This document shows positions 1-9,213 of a stretch of DNA of 58,093 nucleotides, one piece after another. The stretch lies in assembly GCF_938045345.1 (NCBI RefSeq), contig NZ_CALIMS010000013.1, positions 1 through 58,093 of the forward strand, given 5' to 3'. The stretch is from an uncultured Campylobacter sp. (GTDB lineage Bacteria > Campylobacterota > Campylobacteria > Campylobacterales > Campylobacteraceae). Each line of letters begins with the position of its first letter. The stretch's first letter is position 1. The translations under genes and the position numbers were made by a program. The notes under the pieces were generated by a model that saw only the letters and a program-made list of their open reading frames with translations, was not told the origin of the DNA and did not search any database.

Positions 1-54
1 CAGCTAGAGCAAGCGGGATCCAAGACTGCAGATACCGCGTCTACCAATGAGTAA
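1..54 (+). CDS. C-terminal end of a gene that starts before the window
   Basis: Frame 1 is open from the first base for 17 codons and stops with TAA at 52-54. The encoded tail is polar (Gln, Ala, Thr, Ser rich) and ends in Asn-Glu, as at the end of an ordinary protein. Nothing can be said about function. The following 270 bases to the next gene hold only short AATTTTA-type words typical of the spacers here. Confidence 0.4.
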   Translation, partial: QLEQAGSKTADTASTNE

Positions 55-327
55 ATTCTATAAAATTTACAGACGCAATTATCGGCTTCGCGGTTGCTAT
101 GTATCTTGCAAAATTCTATAAATTACGCCGATTTAAAATTTGCGTCGTTTTTGCTTTATAAAACACATGGAATTTTGCCGCTATGACGCAAGCGGTTTGC
201 AAAAAATTCCGGCGCGTATGTAAATTTTAAAAATTCCAAGAGTTGCGGCGCGTTAAATTATATAAATTTAGGCGTTAAAATTCTACCGATATAGACACCC
301 GCGAAATTCGCCGCTTAAAATTTCGCG

Positions 328-738
328 CTACAAATTCTTAAATTCCATCTCCAGCTGCTTGCGCCAGTCTTGCAGCGAGCGCTCTGCGCTAGCGGCGTAT
401 TTTTCGATCAGAGCGTCCGTTTTACTTAGAAACTCAAATAGCTTGCCCTCCCACACGGTGGGGTTTAGGTTGCTTTGATGCATCGTTTTGATATAGACTA
501 ACTCCTTGCTAAGAGTCTCGAGCTCGCCTAGATAGCTCTCGCGAGCGCTTTCGTCGTGCAGTTCAAGCCGCTTTAAATCTCGCAGTTTGCCCTCTAAAAT
601 ATCGCAAAATTTCATATACCTTTGCGAGCTAAGCTCGGGATCTGCGGCGTCTGCGCGCGCGGAAGCCTTTTGGACCTGAAAATACACGAGCGCGCCCACC
701 GCAAGGGCGACTGCGAACATCAAAGCGAAATTAGCCAT
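328..738 (-). CDS. small membrane-anchored coiled-coil protein
   Basis: A 136-residue protein of unknown function. Residues 4-23 form one hydrophobic N-terminal helix. The rest is charged, rich in Lys/Glu/Leu heptad-like spacing and probably helical, so a single-pass inner-membrane protein with a cytoplasmic or periplasmic coiled coil is inferred. Its start overlaps the last 8 bases of the upstream rarD-like gene, so the two are probably cotranscribed and translationally coupled. I recognise no family. Confidence 0.7.
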   Translation of the reverse strand: MANFALMFAVALAVGALVYFQVQKASARADAADPELSSQRYMKFCDILEGKLRDLKRLELHDESARESYLGELETLSKELVYIKTMHQSNLNPTVWEGKLFEFLSKTDALIEKYAASAERSLQDWRKQLEMEFKNL

Positions 739-1603
739 TTTTTCTCCTTAAGCCGTCTAGGCCCACGACCGCGAGCCCGAACCAAATTAGCGAAAAGCTC
801 AAAATTTTATAAGTCTCAAGCTCCTCGCCGTAAACAAATACCGCGATTAGCATACTCATGCTGGGGCTGATATATTGCATAAAGCCGATCGTGGATAGCG
901 GCAGATACTGCGTGCTTACGGCGAAGGTAAGCAGCGGCAAAATCGTAATCAGTCCGCTTGCAAACAGCAGCGCGCCGCTTACGCTAAAGCCGAAGGCGCC
1001 GCTTCCTTTCAACGCGCAGTAGATCAGAAACGCAAGCGCGGGCAGCAGCATCAGCGTCGTCTCGCAAAACAGCCCCTCAAAGCTAGGCACTTTTACCTTC
1101 TTGCGTATGAGGCCGTAAAATGCAAAGCTAAGCGGCAGCACGAGCGAGATTATGGGAAGCCTACCCAGCGCGTAAATTTGCACGCCGATCGCCGCAAAGG
1201 CTAGCAGAAGGGAAAATTTCGCCGCCGCGCTTAGCCGTTCGTGCAGAAACAAAGCGCCCAAAAGTACCGAAAATAGCGGATTTATAAAATATCCGAGGCT
1301 GGTGGCTAAAATTTGATCGGAATTTACCGCGTAGATATAAATGCCCCAGTTCGTGCTGATAAGTAGTCCCGTACAAAGCAGCGTGAGAGCGATTTTAGGG
1401 GTGCTAAGAAGGCGCGCGACGTTTTTTAAGCGGTGCGTAAAGCAGAGAAAAACGAGCAGCAGCAGGAAGGACCAAACTACGCGATGCGCTAAAATTTGCA
1501 CCGCATCCACGTCCTTTATGAGCTTGAAAAATATCGGAAAAACGCCCCACATAACAAAGGTGGCAAGAGCAAGCATTAGCCCTTTAGTGCGGTTTTCTTC
1601 CAT
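731..1603 (-). CDS. rarD: RarD-like EamA/DMT-family permease
   Basis: A 290-residue integral membrane protein with about ten hydrophobic segments, the layout of the drug/metabolite transporter superfamily. The opening (GLMLALATFVMWGVFPIFFK) and the interior segments match RarD, a subfamily first named for chloramphenicol sensitivity and whose natural substrate is unsettled. Length is typical. It lies upstream of and overlaps the small membrane protein gene, and diverges from the DAHP synthase gene across a gap of about 100 bases that should hold both promoters. The family call is firm; the substrate is unknown. Confidence 0.9.
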   Translation of the reverse strand: MEENRTKGLMLALATFVMWGVFPIFFKLIKDVDAVQILAHRVVWSFLLLLVFLCFTHRLKNVARLLSTPKIALTLLCTGLLISTNWGIYIYAVNSDQILATSLGYFINPLFSVLLGALFLHERLSAAAKFSLLLAFAAIGVQIYALGRLPIISLVLPLSFAFYGLIRKKVKVPSFEGLFCETTLMLLPALAFLIYCALKGSGAFGFSVSGALLFASGLITILPLLTFAVSTQYLPLSTIGFMQYISPSMSMLIAVFVYGEELETYKILSFSLIWFGLAVVGLDGLRRKNG

Positions 1604-1707
1604 AAAATTCCTTCCAAATTGCCTAAAGGCGCTATTTTAAGATTTTTTGGGTTAATAAAAGCTTATTTCGGTATAATCGTGAAATTTTACGAAACCTAGG
1701 AGGGGCT

Positions 1708-3051
1708 ATGAGTTGGAGTAGGACGTCGTGGAAAGATTATAAAATTTTACAGCAGCCGATCTATCAGGATGAAAGTGCGGTACAGGCCGCCAAAGATCGC
1801 CTTTACAAGCTGCCGCCGTTAATTTTCGCGGGCGAGGTTCGCAACCTAAAAGCCGAGCTTGCACGCGCCAGCGAAGGCAAGTCGTTTTTGCTTCAAGGCG
1901 GCGATTGCGCTGAGAGCTTTAATGATTTTAGCGCGAATAATATCCGCGATATGTTTAAGGTAATGCTTCAAATGGCGATCATTCTTACCTTCGCGGCGGG
2001 TCGCCCCGTCGTGAAGGTAGGTCGTATCGCAGGGCAGTTCGCAAAGCCGCGCAGCAGCGACTTTGAGGAAGTGGGCGGCGTAAGTCTGCCTAGCTATCGC
2101 GGCGACATAATCAACGGATTTGAGTTTAACGAAGCGGCGCGAAAGCCGGATCCTGCGCGCATGATCGAGGCGTATCATCAAAGCGCTTCGACGCTGAATC
2201 TGCTGCGCGCCTTTTCTCGCGGCGGTCTTGCGAACCTGCACGAGGTGCATAAGTGGAATTTGGGCTTTTTGAAAAAGGGCGAGCTGGAGGCTAAATTTAA
2301 CGAGCTGAGTGATGAAATTTCGCGCACGCTTAAATTTATGGAGGCATGCGGACTGAGCGCCGCGAATTCTCCGAGCCTTGCCGAGACGGTGCTTTACACC
2401 TCGCACGAGGCGCTGCTGCTGCACTACGAGGAGTGTCTGACGCGCATCGACAGCACTAGCGGCGATTGGTACGACTGCTCGGCGCACATGCTTTGGATCG
2501 GCGAGCGCACGCGCGGCGCGGACGATGCGCATGTGCATTTTTTAAGCGGTATCAAAAACCCTCTCGGCGTCAAGATCGGCCCGAGCGGCACCGCGGATGA
2601 AATTTTGCGCCTTTGCGACAAACTCAATCCACAAAACGAAGCGGGCAGGCTAAACGTTATCATCCGCATGGGTGCGGATAAGATCGGCGCGCGGCTGCCG
2701 CAAATTTTACGCGAGCTAAAGCGCGAGGGCAGAACGATCCTATACAGCATCGATCCGATGCACGGCAACACCGTCAAGGCCGCCAACGGCTACAAAACGC
2801 GCGAATTTTCTAAAATTTTAAGCGAGGTTCAGAGCTTTTTCGAGATCCACGCTGCGGAGGGCACGCACGCGGGCGGCATCCATCTTGAGATGACCGGCCA
2901 AAACGTCACCGAGTGCACGGGCGGCTCATTTAACGTGACGCAAGAGACGCTAAAACAGCGCTACGAAACGCAGTGCGATCCGCGCCTAAACGCAGATCAG
3001 GCGCTAGAGCTTGCGTTTTTGCTCGCCGATAATCTAAAAAAGGCGGAATAA
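1708..3051 (+). CDS. aroG: 3-deoxy-7-phosphoheptulonate synthase, class II
   Basis: Catalyses condensation of phosphoenolpyruvate and erythrose 4-phosphate, the first step of the shikimate pathway to aromatic amino acids. At 447 residues it has the length of class II (plant/Mycobacterium type) DAHP synthases. Visible signatures are GGDCAESF near residue 63 (metal-binding Cys), KVGRIAGQFAKPRS near 105, DPMHGNT near 350 and the HLEMTGQNVTEC block near 383. The ATG follows an AGGAGG-type site (AGGAGGGGCT) at ideal distance. It stands alone, divergent from rarD, and its stop codon lies inside a terminator hairpin. The family is certain; the symbol varies between genomes. Confidence 0.95.
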   Translation: MSWSRTSWKDYKILQQPIYQDESAVQAAKDRLYKLPPLIFAGEVRNLKAELARASEGKSFLLQGGDCAESFNDFSANNIRDMFKVMLQMAIILTFAAGRPVVKVGRIAGQFAKPRSSDFEEVGGVSLPSYRGDIINGFEFNEAARKPDPARMIEAYHQSASTLNLLRAFSRGGLANLHEVHKWNLGFLKKGELEAKFNELSDEISRTLKFMEACGLSAANSPSLAETVLYTSHEALLLHYEECLTRIDSTSGDWYDCSAHMLWIGERTRGADDAHVHFLSGIKNPLGVKIGPSGTADEILRLCDKLNPQNEAGRLNVIIRMGADKIGARLPQILRELKREGRTILYSIDPMHGNTVKAANGYKTREFSKILSEVQSFFEIHAAEGTHAGGIHLEMTGQNVTECTGGSFNVTQETLKQRYETQCDPRLNADQALELAFLLADNLKKAE

Positions 3052-3060
3052 TCCGCCTTT
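3039..3060 (+). terminator. hairpin terminator of the DAHP synthase gene
   Basis: An 8-bp perfect stem, AAAGGCGG / CCGCCTTT, with loop AATAAT. The stop codon TAA of the gene lies in the loop. It is followed by a short T-containing stretch. Confidence 0.7.
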
Positions 3061-3554
3061 CGTTGCGCGTAAAATTCGATCGCGGCTTGGAATTTTAGTC
3101 GTAGTTTTAGGAGTTTTGACGTAAGCCGGCGCTGCGACGGTGCTTTGCGCTTGAAACGCTTGAAATTTAATCGTAGCTTGGCGCGGACGATTAAAATTTA
3201 CGCGGCTCTAATCTAAAATTTATATGGAGCAATCACAAAAAATTCCGTAAAATTTTATCGTAGCGGAAAGGCGGCGCCATTAGGTTCTACGAGGAATTTT
3301 AATCTTAGCGCTAGAATATGCGACGTCGCGGCAAAGCGTAGAATTTCGCCTGAATCTGTAATGCTTTGTTTGATTTTATTTTAGTTTTGTGGCGCGGTTT
3401 GAAATTTCAAAAATTTTACTGTCGCGGAATTTGGAAATTTAATTTTAAGCCTATTAGTAGAAAAAACTATTGCGGCTGATTTAAGAGTTTTGCAAAGTCA
3501 AATTCATTAAGCCATTTTGATTTCGCTCTTCATATCTACTATTTTTGACATAGA
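3061..3554. other. gene-free spacer rich in AATTTTA words
   Basis: About 490 bases with no credible gene. It is dominated by short words such as TAAAATTT, GAATTTTA and AATTCCG in both orientations, separated by GC-rich pieces (GCGGCG, GTCGCGG). I see no promoter or RNA gene that I could defend. Similar filler occurs at 8,738-9,213 and 10,447-11,052. Confidence 0.6.
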
Positions 3555-4544
3555 TTACTCCTTAAATTTGATTTTATTGAGTTTCATATATTCTTCAAAA
3601 TAGTCCCAAGGACCATGATATAGCGTTTCAAGTCCGTTCCCGCAGTTATCTACGCGTATCCTTATCTCGCCATAATTATTGCTTGTCCATGTTTTTGTCG
3701 TATTATCTTCTAGTAATGTAGTACCGCGATAAGTAAGTTTATTTAGATCCCTTTTTCCCGTTTCAATTGAATCGATATCTTCACAAAAACTATCAAAATT
3801 CCTATTTTTTAACATTGCCATCAGCGAGCCTGTTGTTCCACTATACTTTATAATGTACACGATCTTATCGCTTTCTCCTCGAATTTTATCAGAGGCAGTG
3901 AAATTCTTATCGGATTTAAATACTGCAATAGAGTTATATTGAAAAAATTTTAATATCCAATCCGATTCTTGATGCGTTTTTTCATCGTGATACTTTCTCT
4001 TGTAATAAACCGAATAATTGAGTTCTCCTTTATCATTAAAAAGCTTGTTATCCTCCCATGGATATACCACGTCTTCATCATCTATAGCTTTTAGTATGGA
4101 TTTATCTATCTGCGTGACTTGTTTCCCGTCTTTACAAATTTGTCTGCCGATAGACAATAGATTTTCTAAATTTAGTTCTTTAGATACTTTCCAAAATTCA
4201 CACTTATCATCGGGGCGCTTGTCGCCGTTACACTTACGATAAATTTCCCACCAGTCGATATCAAAGTCTAAATCCTTCGGCCTACTGTCTCTTAAAAAGA
4301 TTTCATAAAAAGGGTAATTGCTCTTTGCATGCTCATTTTTCAAATACTGCTTAAACGCTATCTCTTTTAGTTCATTATCCGATAAGATGCCAAAATGCAA
4401 GGGATTGGTGCAAACTCCGGCGTAGTTTAAACCCATATTTATAGGCATATAAGGGATAAAAGTCAAAATGCAGATGATAAAAATCGCAGAGATTATATAA
4501 TGGCGCTTTATAAATTTTAGAAAATTAATAAGATATTTTTTCAA
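3555..4544 (-). CDS. hypothetical membrane-anchored protein
   Basis: A 329-residue protein that I do not recognise. Residues 14-32 form one strong transmembrane or signal-anchor helix; the remaining 290 residues are polar and contain a scatter of Cys (about seven), consistent with an extracytoplasmic domain. Codon and base use are clearly more AT-rich than in the neighbouring acpS, cyclophilin and yebC genes, which suggests horizontal acquisition. It lies 22 bases downstream of acpS on the same strand and could be read through from it. Confidence 0.75.
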   Translation of the reverse strand: MKKYLINFLKFIKRHYIISAIFIICILTFIPYMPINMGLNYAGVCTNPLHFGILSDNELKEIAFKQYLKNEHAKSNYPFYEIFLRDSRPKDLDFDIDWWEIYRKCNGDKRPDDKCEFWKVSKELNLENLLSIGRQICKDGKQVTQIDKSILKAIDDEDVVYPWEDNKLFNDKGELNYSVYYKRKYHDEKTHQESDWILKFFQYNSIAVFKSDKNFTASDKIRGESDKIVYIIKYSGTTGSLMAMLKNRNFDSFCEDIDSIETGKRDLNKLTYRGTTLLEDNTTKTWTSNNYGEIRIRVDNCGNGLETLYHGPWDYFEEYMKLNKIKFKE

Positions 4545-4566
4545 AATTCGTCCTCTTATATATTCG

Positions 4567-4932
4567 TTATTTCGTTAGTTTTATATCGAGTGCGACTACC
4601 GCGATTGCGACGTTTGCGTCGTGCGTGATGCTAAGACTTGTGGATTTGATATGAAATTTTTTGCGGATTTTTTTACGTATTTTTAGATGCGGCGCGCCCA
4701 GAGCGTCTTTGTAAATTTTGGCGTCTTTGAAGCCGAACTCCGCGCCGATGCCGGTGCCTAGTGCCTTGCTAAGCGCCTCTTTGGCGGCATAGACGCCCGC
4801 GATACTTTCGTCGCGTAGCGTGGAGGAGCGTTCGGATTTTTTCAAAATGCGCTTTAGAAATTTCACGCCGTATTTTGCGCGCAGCGCCGCGATCCTGCGC
4901 ACCGCGGTTATGTCCGTGCCGATCTTTATCAC
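4567..4932 (-). CDS. acpS: holo-[acyl-carrier-protein] synthase
   Basis: Transfers 4'-phosphopantetheine from CoA to apo-acyl carrier protein, in the cytoplasm, for fatty acid synthesis. The 121-residue length and the motifs IGTDITAVRRI at the N-terminus, the FLKRIL segment and the AAKEALSKALGTGI block with its catalytic Glu and Lys are diagnostic of the AcpS family. The start is GTG at 4932, giving the standard N-terminus MIKIGTD. It belongs to a minus-strand run with the cyclophilin and yebC genes. Confidence 0.95.
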   Translation of the reverse strand: MIKIGTDITAVRRIAALRAKYGVKFLKRILKKSERSSTLRDESIAGVYAAKEALSKALGTGIGAEFGFKDAKIYKDALGAPHLKIRKKIRKKFHIKSTSLSITHDANVAIAVVALDIKLTK

Positions 4933-4966
4933 GGTCTGGCGCCCCGCGGCTTAAATTTAATCACGG

Positions 4967-5455
4967 CTATAAGCTCTCTTTAATCTCGACGTCAATGATC
5001 TTATCGCCCTGCCTAATCGCGTCTAAAACCGCCAGGCTAGGCTGATCTACGATACGACCGAACACCGTGTGCACGCCGTCTAGGTGCGGCTGCGCGCTGT
5101 GGCAGACGAAAAACTGGCTTCCGCCCGTATCGCGCCCTGCGTGCGCCATCGATAGCGCGCCGCGCACGTGCTTGTGCTTTTGGCGGTCGCATTCGCACTT
5201 TATGCGCCAGCCAGGACCTCCCGTGCCGGTGCCGCGCGGGCAGCCGCCTTGGATTACGAAATTTGGGATCACGCGGTGAAAATTTAGCCCCTTGTAAAAC
5301 CCGCTACGCGCGAGGCTAGCGAAATTCGTAACCGCCTGCGGAGCTTCGTCGCCGAAAAGCTCCAGCCTCATATCGCCCTTTTCAGTTTTGATAACGGCGT
5401 ATTTATCGCGCGCCAAAGCCGCTGCGTCGATGTCGTAAATTTTTAAGCTTTCCAT
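4967..5455 (-). CDS. ppiB: cyclophilin-type peptidyl-prolyl cis-trans isomerase
   Basis: A 162-residue cytoplasmic cyclophilin; there is no signal peptide, which argues for the PpiB rather than the PpiA type. Signatures are LNFHRVIPNFVIQGGCP (catalytic Arg), GGSQFFVCHSAQPHLDGVHTVFG and the start of the fold with KTEKGDMRLELF. It catalyses proline isomerisation during folding. The gene is 8 bases downstream of yebC and 34 bases upstream of acpS, in an apparent operon. Confidence 0.93.
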   Translation of the reverse strand: MESLKIYDIDAAALARDKYAVIKTEKGDMRLELFGDEAPQAVTNFASLARSGFYKGLNFHRVIPNFVIQGGCPRGTGTGGPGWRIKCECDRQKHKHVRGALSMAHAGRDTGGSQFFVCHSAQPHLDGVHTVFGRIVDQPSLAVLDAIRQGDKIIDVEIKESL

Positions 5456-5463
5456 TTTTTCTC

Positions 5464-6198
5464 CTATGCGATATTGGTGTAAACTGCCTGCACGTCGTCA
5501 TCATCCTCTAGCCGCTCTAGCAGTGCATCGATGTCACCAAGCTGATCCTCGCTAAACTCGTGCTTTTCGTTAGCGACAAATTTTAAGCTTGCGCTGATGA
5601 TCTCAAGCCCTATCTTTTCGATACCTTCGTTTAGAGTGCCGAAGCTTTCGTATTCGCCGTAGATTAGAAGCGTCTTTTCGAGCTCGCCCTTGTCGTTTTC
5701 AAACTCGTTGATCTCAAGCTCGCTAAGACCGAAGTCGATGAGCTCAAGCTCCAGCTCCTCGATGTCGCGGCTCGGCAGCTTGGTTTCAAAAACGGCCTTG
5801 TGCGAAAACATAAATTTCAAACTGCCGCTCGGCAAAAACTCGCCCTTAGCTTTGTTTAAAATTGACTTAACGTTTGCGACGGTGCGGGTCGGGTTGTCGG
5901 TGGCGCATTCGATTATTAAAAGCGCGCCGTGCGGCGCCTTGCCGTCGTAGAAGATCGTTTTGATATCGGCGCTATCTTTGCCGCTTGCGCGCTTGATAGC
6001 CGCGTCGATATTGTCTTTGGGCATATTTTGCGCCTTTGCCGTAGCGATCGCGGCGCGCAGCTTGGAGTTCATCAGCGGATCTTCGCCGCCCTCTTTCGCA
6101 GCCATCGTTATGGCCTTGCCCAGTTTTGGGAAAAGTTTGCTCATCTTCCCCCATCTAGCTTCTTTTGAAGCGCGTCTGTATTCAAAAGCTCGTCCCAT
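5464..6198 (-). CDS. yebC: YebC/PmpR-family protein
   Basis: A 244-residue member of the YebC/PmpR family. The N-terminus MGRAFEYRRASKEARWGKMS, the AIATAKAQNMPKDNIDAAIKR block near residue 50 and the acidic C-terminus (LEDDDDVQAVYTN) are diagnostic. Family members have been described as DNA-binding regulators and, more recently, as translation factors that relieve stalling at proline-rich motifs; the sequence cannot separate these roles. It heads the yebC-ppiB-acpS group and diverges from copZ. Confidence 0.93.
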   Translation of the reverse strand: MGRAFEYRRASKEARWGKMSKLFPKLGKAITMAAKEGGEDPLMNSKLRAAIATAKAQNMPKDNIDAAIKRASGKDSADIKTIFYDGKAPHGALLIIECATDNPTRTVANVKSILNKAKGEFLPSGSLKFMFSHKAVFETKLPSRDIEELELELIDFGLSELEINEFENDKGELEKTLLIYGEYESFGTLNEGIEKIGLEIISASLKFVANEKHEFSEDQLGDIDALLERLEDDDDVQAVYTNIA

Positions 6199-6330
6199 AA
6201 AATTCCTTAAAGCTTAAATTTAAAACGGGTGATTATAACGAAAAACCCTTAAATTTCAGGAGCGGGCGTTGAAATAAAATTTATTAAAAAGTAGTATAAG
6301 TTTTGAAATTTTAATCCAAAGGAGAGATCC

Positions 6331-6555
6331 ATGGCTTTGAAACAAAGCGTAAAATTTAAGGCGCAAAATATCCACTGCGAAAACTGCGCGAGGACGATCA
6401 AAAATGCGCTTAAGGATGATTTTGGCGAGATTGAGGTAGACGTGGCAAGCGGAGTGGTGAGTTTGAGCTTAGATCCGCGCGACGAGGCTAAATTTAAAGA
6501 GGAGATGGACGATTTGGGCTTTAGTGTCGCAGAAAAGCTAGCCTGCGCGAACTAA
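6331..6555 (+). CDS. copZ: CopZ-like copper chaperone
   Basis: A 74-residue heavy-metal-associated domain with the metal motif HCENC at about residues 14-18 in a ferredoxin-like fold. It would carry Cu(I) and deliver it to the P-type ATPase encoded 4 bases downstream. An AGGAGA site lies 7 bases before the ATG. The pairing with copA supports the role; no separate regulator such as CueR is visible next to it. Confidence 0.9.
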   Translation: MALKQSVKFKAQNIHCENCARTIKNALKDDFGEIEVDVASGVVSLSLDPRDEAKFKEEMDDLGFSVAEKLACAN

Positions 6556-6559
6556 CGTA

Positions 6560-8737
6560 ATGCCAAGCAAAATCACTCTAAATATCGTCGGGATGAGCTG
6601 CGTAAACTGCTCCAATGCGATCGAGCGGGTAAGTCGCAAGATCGAGGGGGTGCAGGAAGCTCACGTAAATTTCGCAAACGGCAGCGGCGAGTTCGTACTT
6701 GCTGATCCGGCGCTTGAGGAGACGCTAAAAGCCAAGATCAAAAAGCTAGGCTACGACATCGCCGTCGATTACGAGGATTTGGAGCGCAAAAAGCGGCGCA
6801 ACCTCAAAGCGGCGCTATTTAGGTTAATCCTCGCTCTCATTTTAGCCGCGGCGGTAATGGCTGTGGAGATGAGCGGGTTTTTGAGCTTCGTCCCAAAGGC
6901 GCTACTTTGCGCGGCAATGGCGTGCGTGAGCCTATTTTACTGCGGCAAGAACTTCTTTTATCACTCTTACGGCTCGCTGAAAAACAGAAGCTTTGATATG
7001 AACGTGCTCGTGGCGATGGGAAGCTTTTTTGCGTTTGCCTATTCTCTAACGGCCGCAGTATGGGTCTATACGCACGGCGCGCAGAACGAATTTACCAATC
7101 TTTATTTCTCCTCCGCCTCGATGATAATCGCCTTTATCTCGCTCGGCAAATACCTTGAAGAGCGCAGCAAGATGAAGGCGAACGACTACATCAAGGGGTT
7201 AATCGATCTAAGCCCCAAAACCGCGCTTTTGATCAAAGACGACGGCACGATAGCCGAAGTGCACGCAGAAGCGCTAAAGCCGGGCGATAAGGTGCTAGTA
7301 AAAAACGGCTCGCGCATCCCTTGCGACGGGCTTATCGTAGAAGGCGGCGCACAGATCGACACCTCGCTCATTAGCGGCGAGAGCTTGGCGGTTTATAAAG
7401 GCGTGGGCGATGAGGTAAATGCGGGCTGCGTCAGCACGGACGGCGTCATCTACGTGAAGGTGACGAAATTTTCGCATCAGACGCTGCTTGCCGAGATTAA
7501 AAATTTGCTGAACGAAGCGGGCAATAAAAAGATGCCAATCGCGCGCTTTGCGGATAAAATTTCAAATATCTTCGTGCCCGCGGTGATTTTGATCGCGCTT
7601 GCTAGTTTTATAGCGTGGATGGCGCTTGACGGACGGCTCTCATATGCCGCATCCGCCGCTATTTGCGTGCTTATCATCTCCTGCCCGTGCGCGCTAGGGC
7701 TTGCGACGCCGATTGCGATCGTTTGCGCGATCTCAAACGCCGCAAAGGCTGGAATTTTAATAAAAAATCCCGAAATTTTAGAAATTTTAAAAGGCGCCGA
7801 CGTCGCGGTTTTCGATAAAACCGGTACGCTTAGCAAGGGCGAAATTTCGGTAAACTTCAGCGATCTGAGCGCTCAAGATCTCTACGCTCTAGCAAGCGCG
7901 CAAAAGCTTAGCGAGCATCCGATCTCAAAGGCGATCGTAAAATTTGCCGAGCTGAAATTCGGCGAAATTTCTAAATTTAACGGCGAGTTTGAAAGCATCG
8001 CGGGCAAGGGGATCGTCGCGAAAAATCCCACCGGCGAAATTCTTTGCGGCAGCGCGGGCTTTCTGCGCGAGCGCGGCGTGGATGCGGGCGTCGAAGTAGA
8101 AGCGGAGGAGCTTTTAGACAAGGGCTTTGGCGTCGTTTATTGCGCGATAGGCGGCTCATACGCGGGCTTCATCGCATTTAGCGACGAGATTAGAGCCGAA
8201 GCGCAGGGCGTCGTACAGGCGCTGCAAAAAAGCGGCGTAAAAACCGTCATGCTAACGGGCGATAACGCCAAAACGGCAAATTTTGTCGCTCGCAATCTCG
8301 GCATCGACGAGGTAAAAAGCGGAGTGCTTCCAAGCAGCAAATATGAGTTCATCAAATCCCTGACCGATGAGGGCAGGCGGGTGCTTTTCGTGGGCGACGG
8401 CGTCAATGACGCACCGAGCTTAAAAGCCGCTAGTATCGGCGTCGCGATGAACGGCGGCAGCGACGTAGCCAAGGGCGCGGGCGACGTGATTTTTATAAAA
8501 AACGACCTTGAAAGCGTGCTATATCTATTCCGTCTAGGCGGTGCTGCCATGCGGACGATTAGGCAAAACCTTTTCTGGGCGCTCTTTTACAACGCCGTAT
8601 GTATCCCGATCGCAGCAGGCGCGCTATATCCGGCGCTCGGCGTGCTTCTAAAGCCGATGTACGGCGCTGCGGCGATGTGCTTTAGCTCCGTAACGGTCGT
8701 GCTAAATTCCATCAGATTGAAATTTGCTAAATTTTAA
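6560..8737 (+). CDS. copA: copper-translocating P-type ATPase
   Basis: A 725-residue P1B-type ATPase that exports copper from the cytoplasm. In order: one N-terminal heavy-metal domain with GMSCVNCS (about residues 12-19), membrane helices, the actuator motif SGES, the transport motif CPCALGLATP (about residue 376), the phosphorylation motif DKTGTLS, the HP nucleotide-binding dipeptide (SEHPIS) and GDGVNDAP. All catalytic motifs are intact. It is coupled to copZ and probably induced with it. Substrate Cu(I) over Ag(I) is the usual reading for CPC with a CxxC domain. Confidence 0.96.
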   Translation: MPSKITLNIVGMSCVNCSNAIERVSRKIEGVQEAHVNFANGSGEFVLADPALEETLKAKIKKLGYDIAVDYEDLERKKRRNLKAALFRLILALILAAAVMAVEMSGFLSFVPKALLCAAMACVSLFYCGKNFFYHSYGSLKNRSFDMNVLVAMGSFFAFAYSLTAAVWVYTHGAQNEFTNLYFSSASMIIAFISLGKYLEERSKMKANDYIKGLIDLSPKTALLIKDDGTIAEVHAEALKPGDKVLVKNGSRIPCDGLIVEGGAQIDTSLISGESLAVYKGVGDEVNAGCVSTDGVIYVKVTKFSHQTLLAEIKNLLNEAGNKKMPIARFADKISNIFVPAVILIALASFIAWMALDGRLSYAASAAICVLIISCPCALGLATPIAIVCAISNAAKAGILIKNPEILEILKGADVAVFDKTGTLSKGEISVNFSDLSAQDLYALASAQKLSEHPISKAIVKFAELKFGEISKFNGEFESIAGKGIVAKNPTGEILCGSAGFLRERGVDAGVEVEAEELLDKGFGVVYCAIGGSYAGFIAFSDEIRAEAQGVVQALQKSGVKTVMLTGDNAKTANFVARNLGIDEVKSGVLPSSKYEFIKSLTDEGRRVLFVGDGVNDAPSLKAASIGVAMNGGSDVAKGAGDVIFIKNDLESVLYLFRLGGAAMRTIRQNLFWALFYNAVCIPIAAGALYPALGVLLKPMYGAAAMCFSSVTVVLNSIRLKFAKF

Positions 8738-9213
8738 CGCGACGGATTTTGCGCTAGGCGCGGAATTTTGCGCGGCGAAATTTTAATTGTTCCGTGCAAA
8801 ACGCGCAAAATTATTTCATTCTGCAAGGAATTTTACCTCGCAAATTCTATCTGGCTACTAATGCGTGTAGAATTCCGCGGAACGGGCTCCACTTGAAAAA
8901 ATTTTATTTCACGATAAGCCTAGTACGGAATTCCGCCAGATTTGTACAGCTTGCAAAATTTTATTTTACCGCTAGCTCGCGCGTAAATTTTAAAATTTTA
9001 GCCTGCCGATCGCTGTGCCCTCATATAGCCCTTCATTGCTGCGCCTCTAACTGCCATTATTTAGCACCGCTCGCCGCTGCGCCGTAAAATTTTAAAAATT
9101 CCGCAAAATTTTATAAGGTTGAAAGGAATTCTGTAGAATTCCACCGCCCGCACTAAGTTTTAATAAATAAATTTAAAGGTAAAATAACGCTTCAAATGCA
9201 ATTCGAGGTAGCG
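8738..9213. other. gene-free spacer
   Basis: About 475 bases. A 97-codon frame is open on the plus strand (8794-9087) but its composition (many Cys, His, Ser, with repeated Phe-Tyr from the words TTTTAC) marks it as translated spacer. AATTTTA and GGAATTC words recur. I see no RNA gene. Confidence 0.55.

Noticed and set aside
1846..2538. 230-codon minus-strand frame inside the DAHP synthase gene
   Set aside because: Exact antisense shadow; Arg/Ala/His-rich composition and no ribosome site.
8137..8550. Minus-strand frames antisense to copA
   Set aside because: Shadows of a conserved enzyme on the plus strand, Ser/Pro/Ala-rich without any motif.
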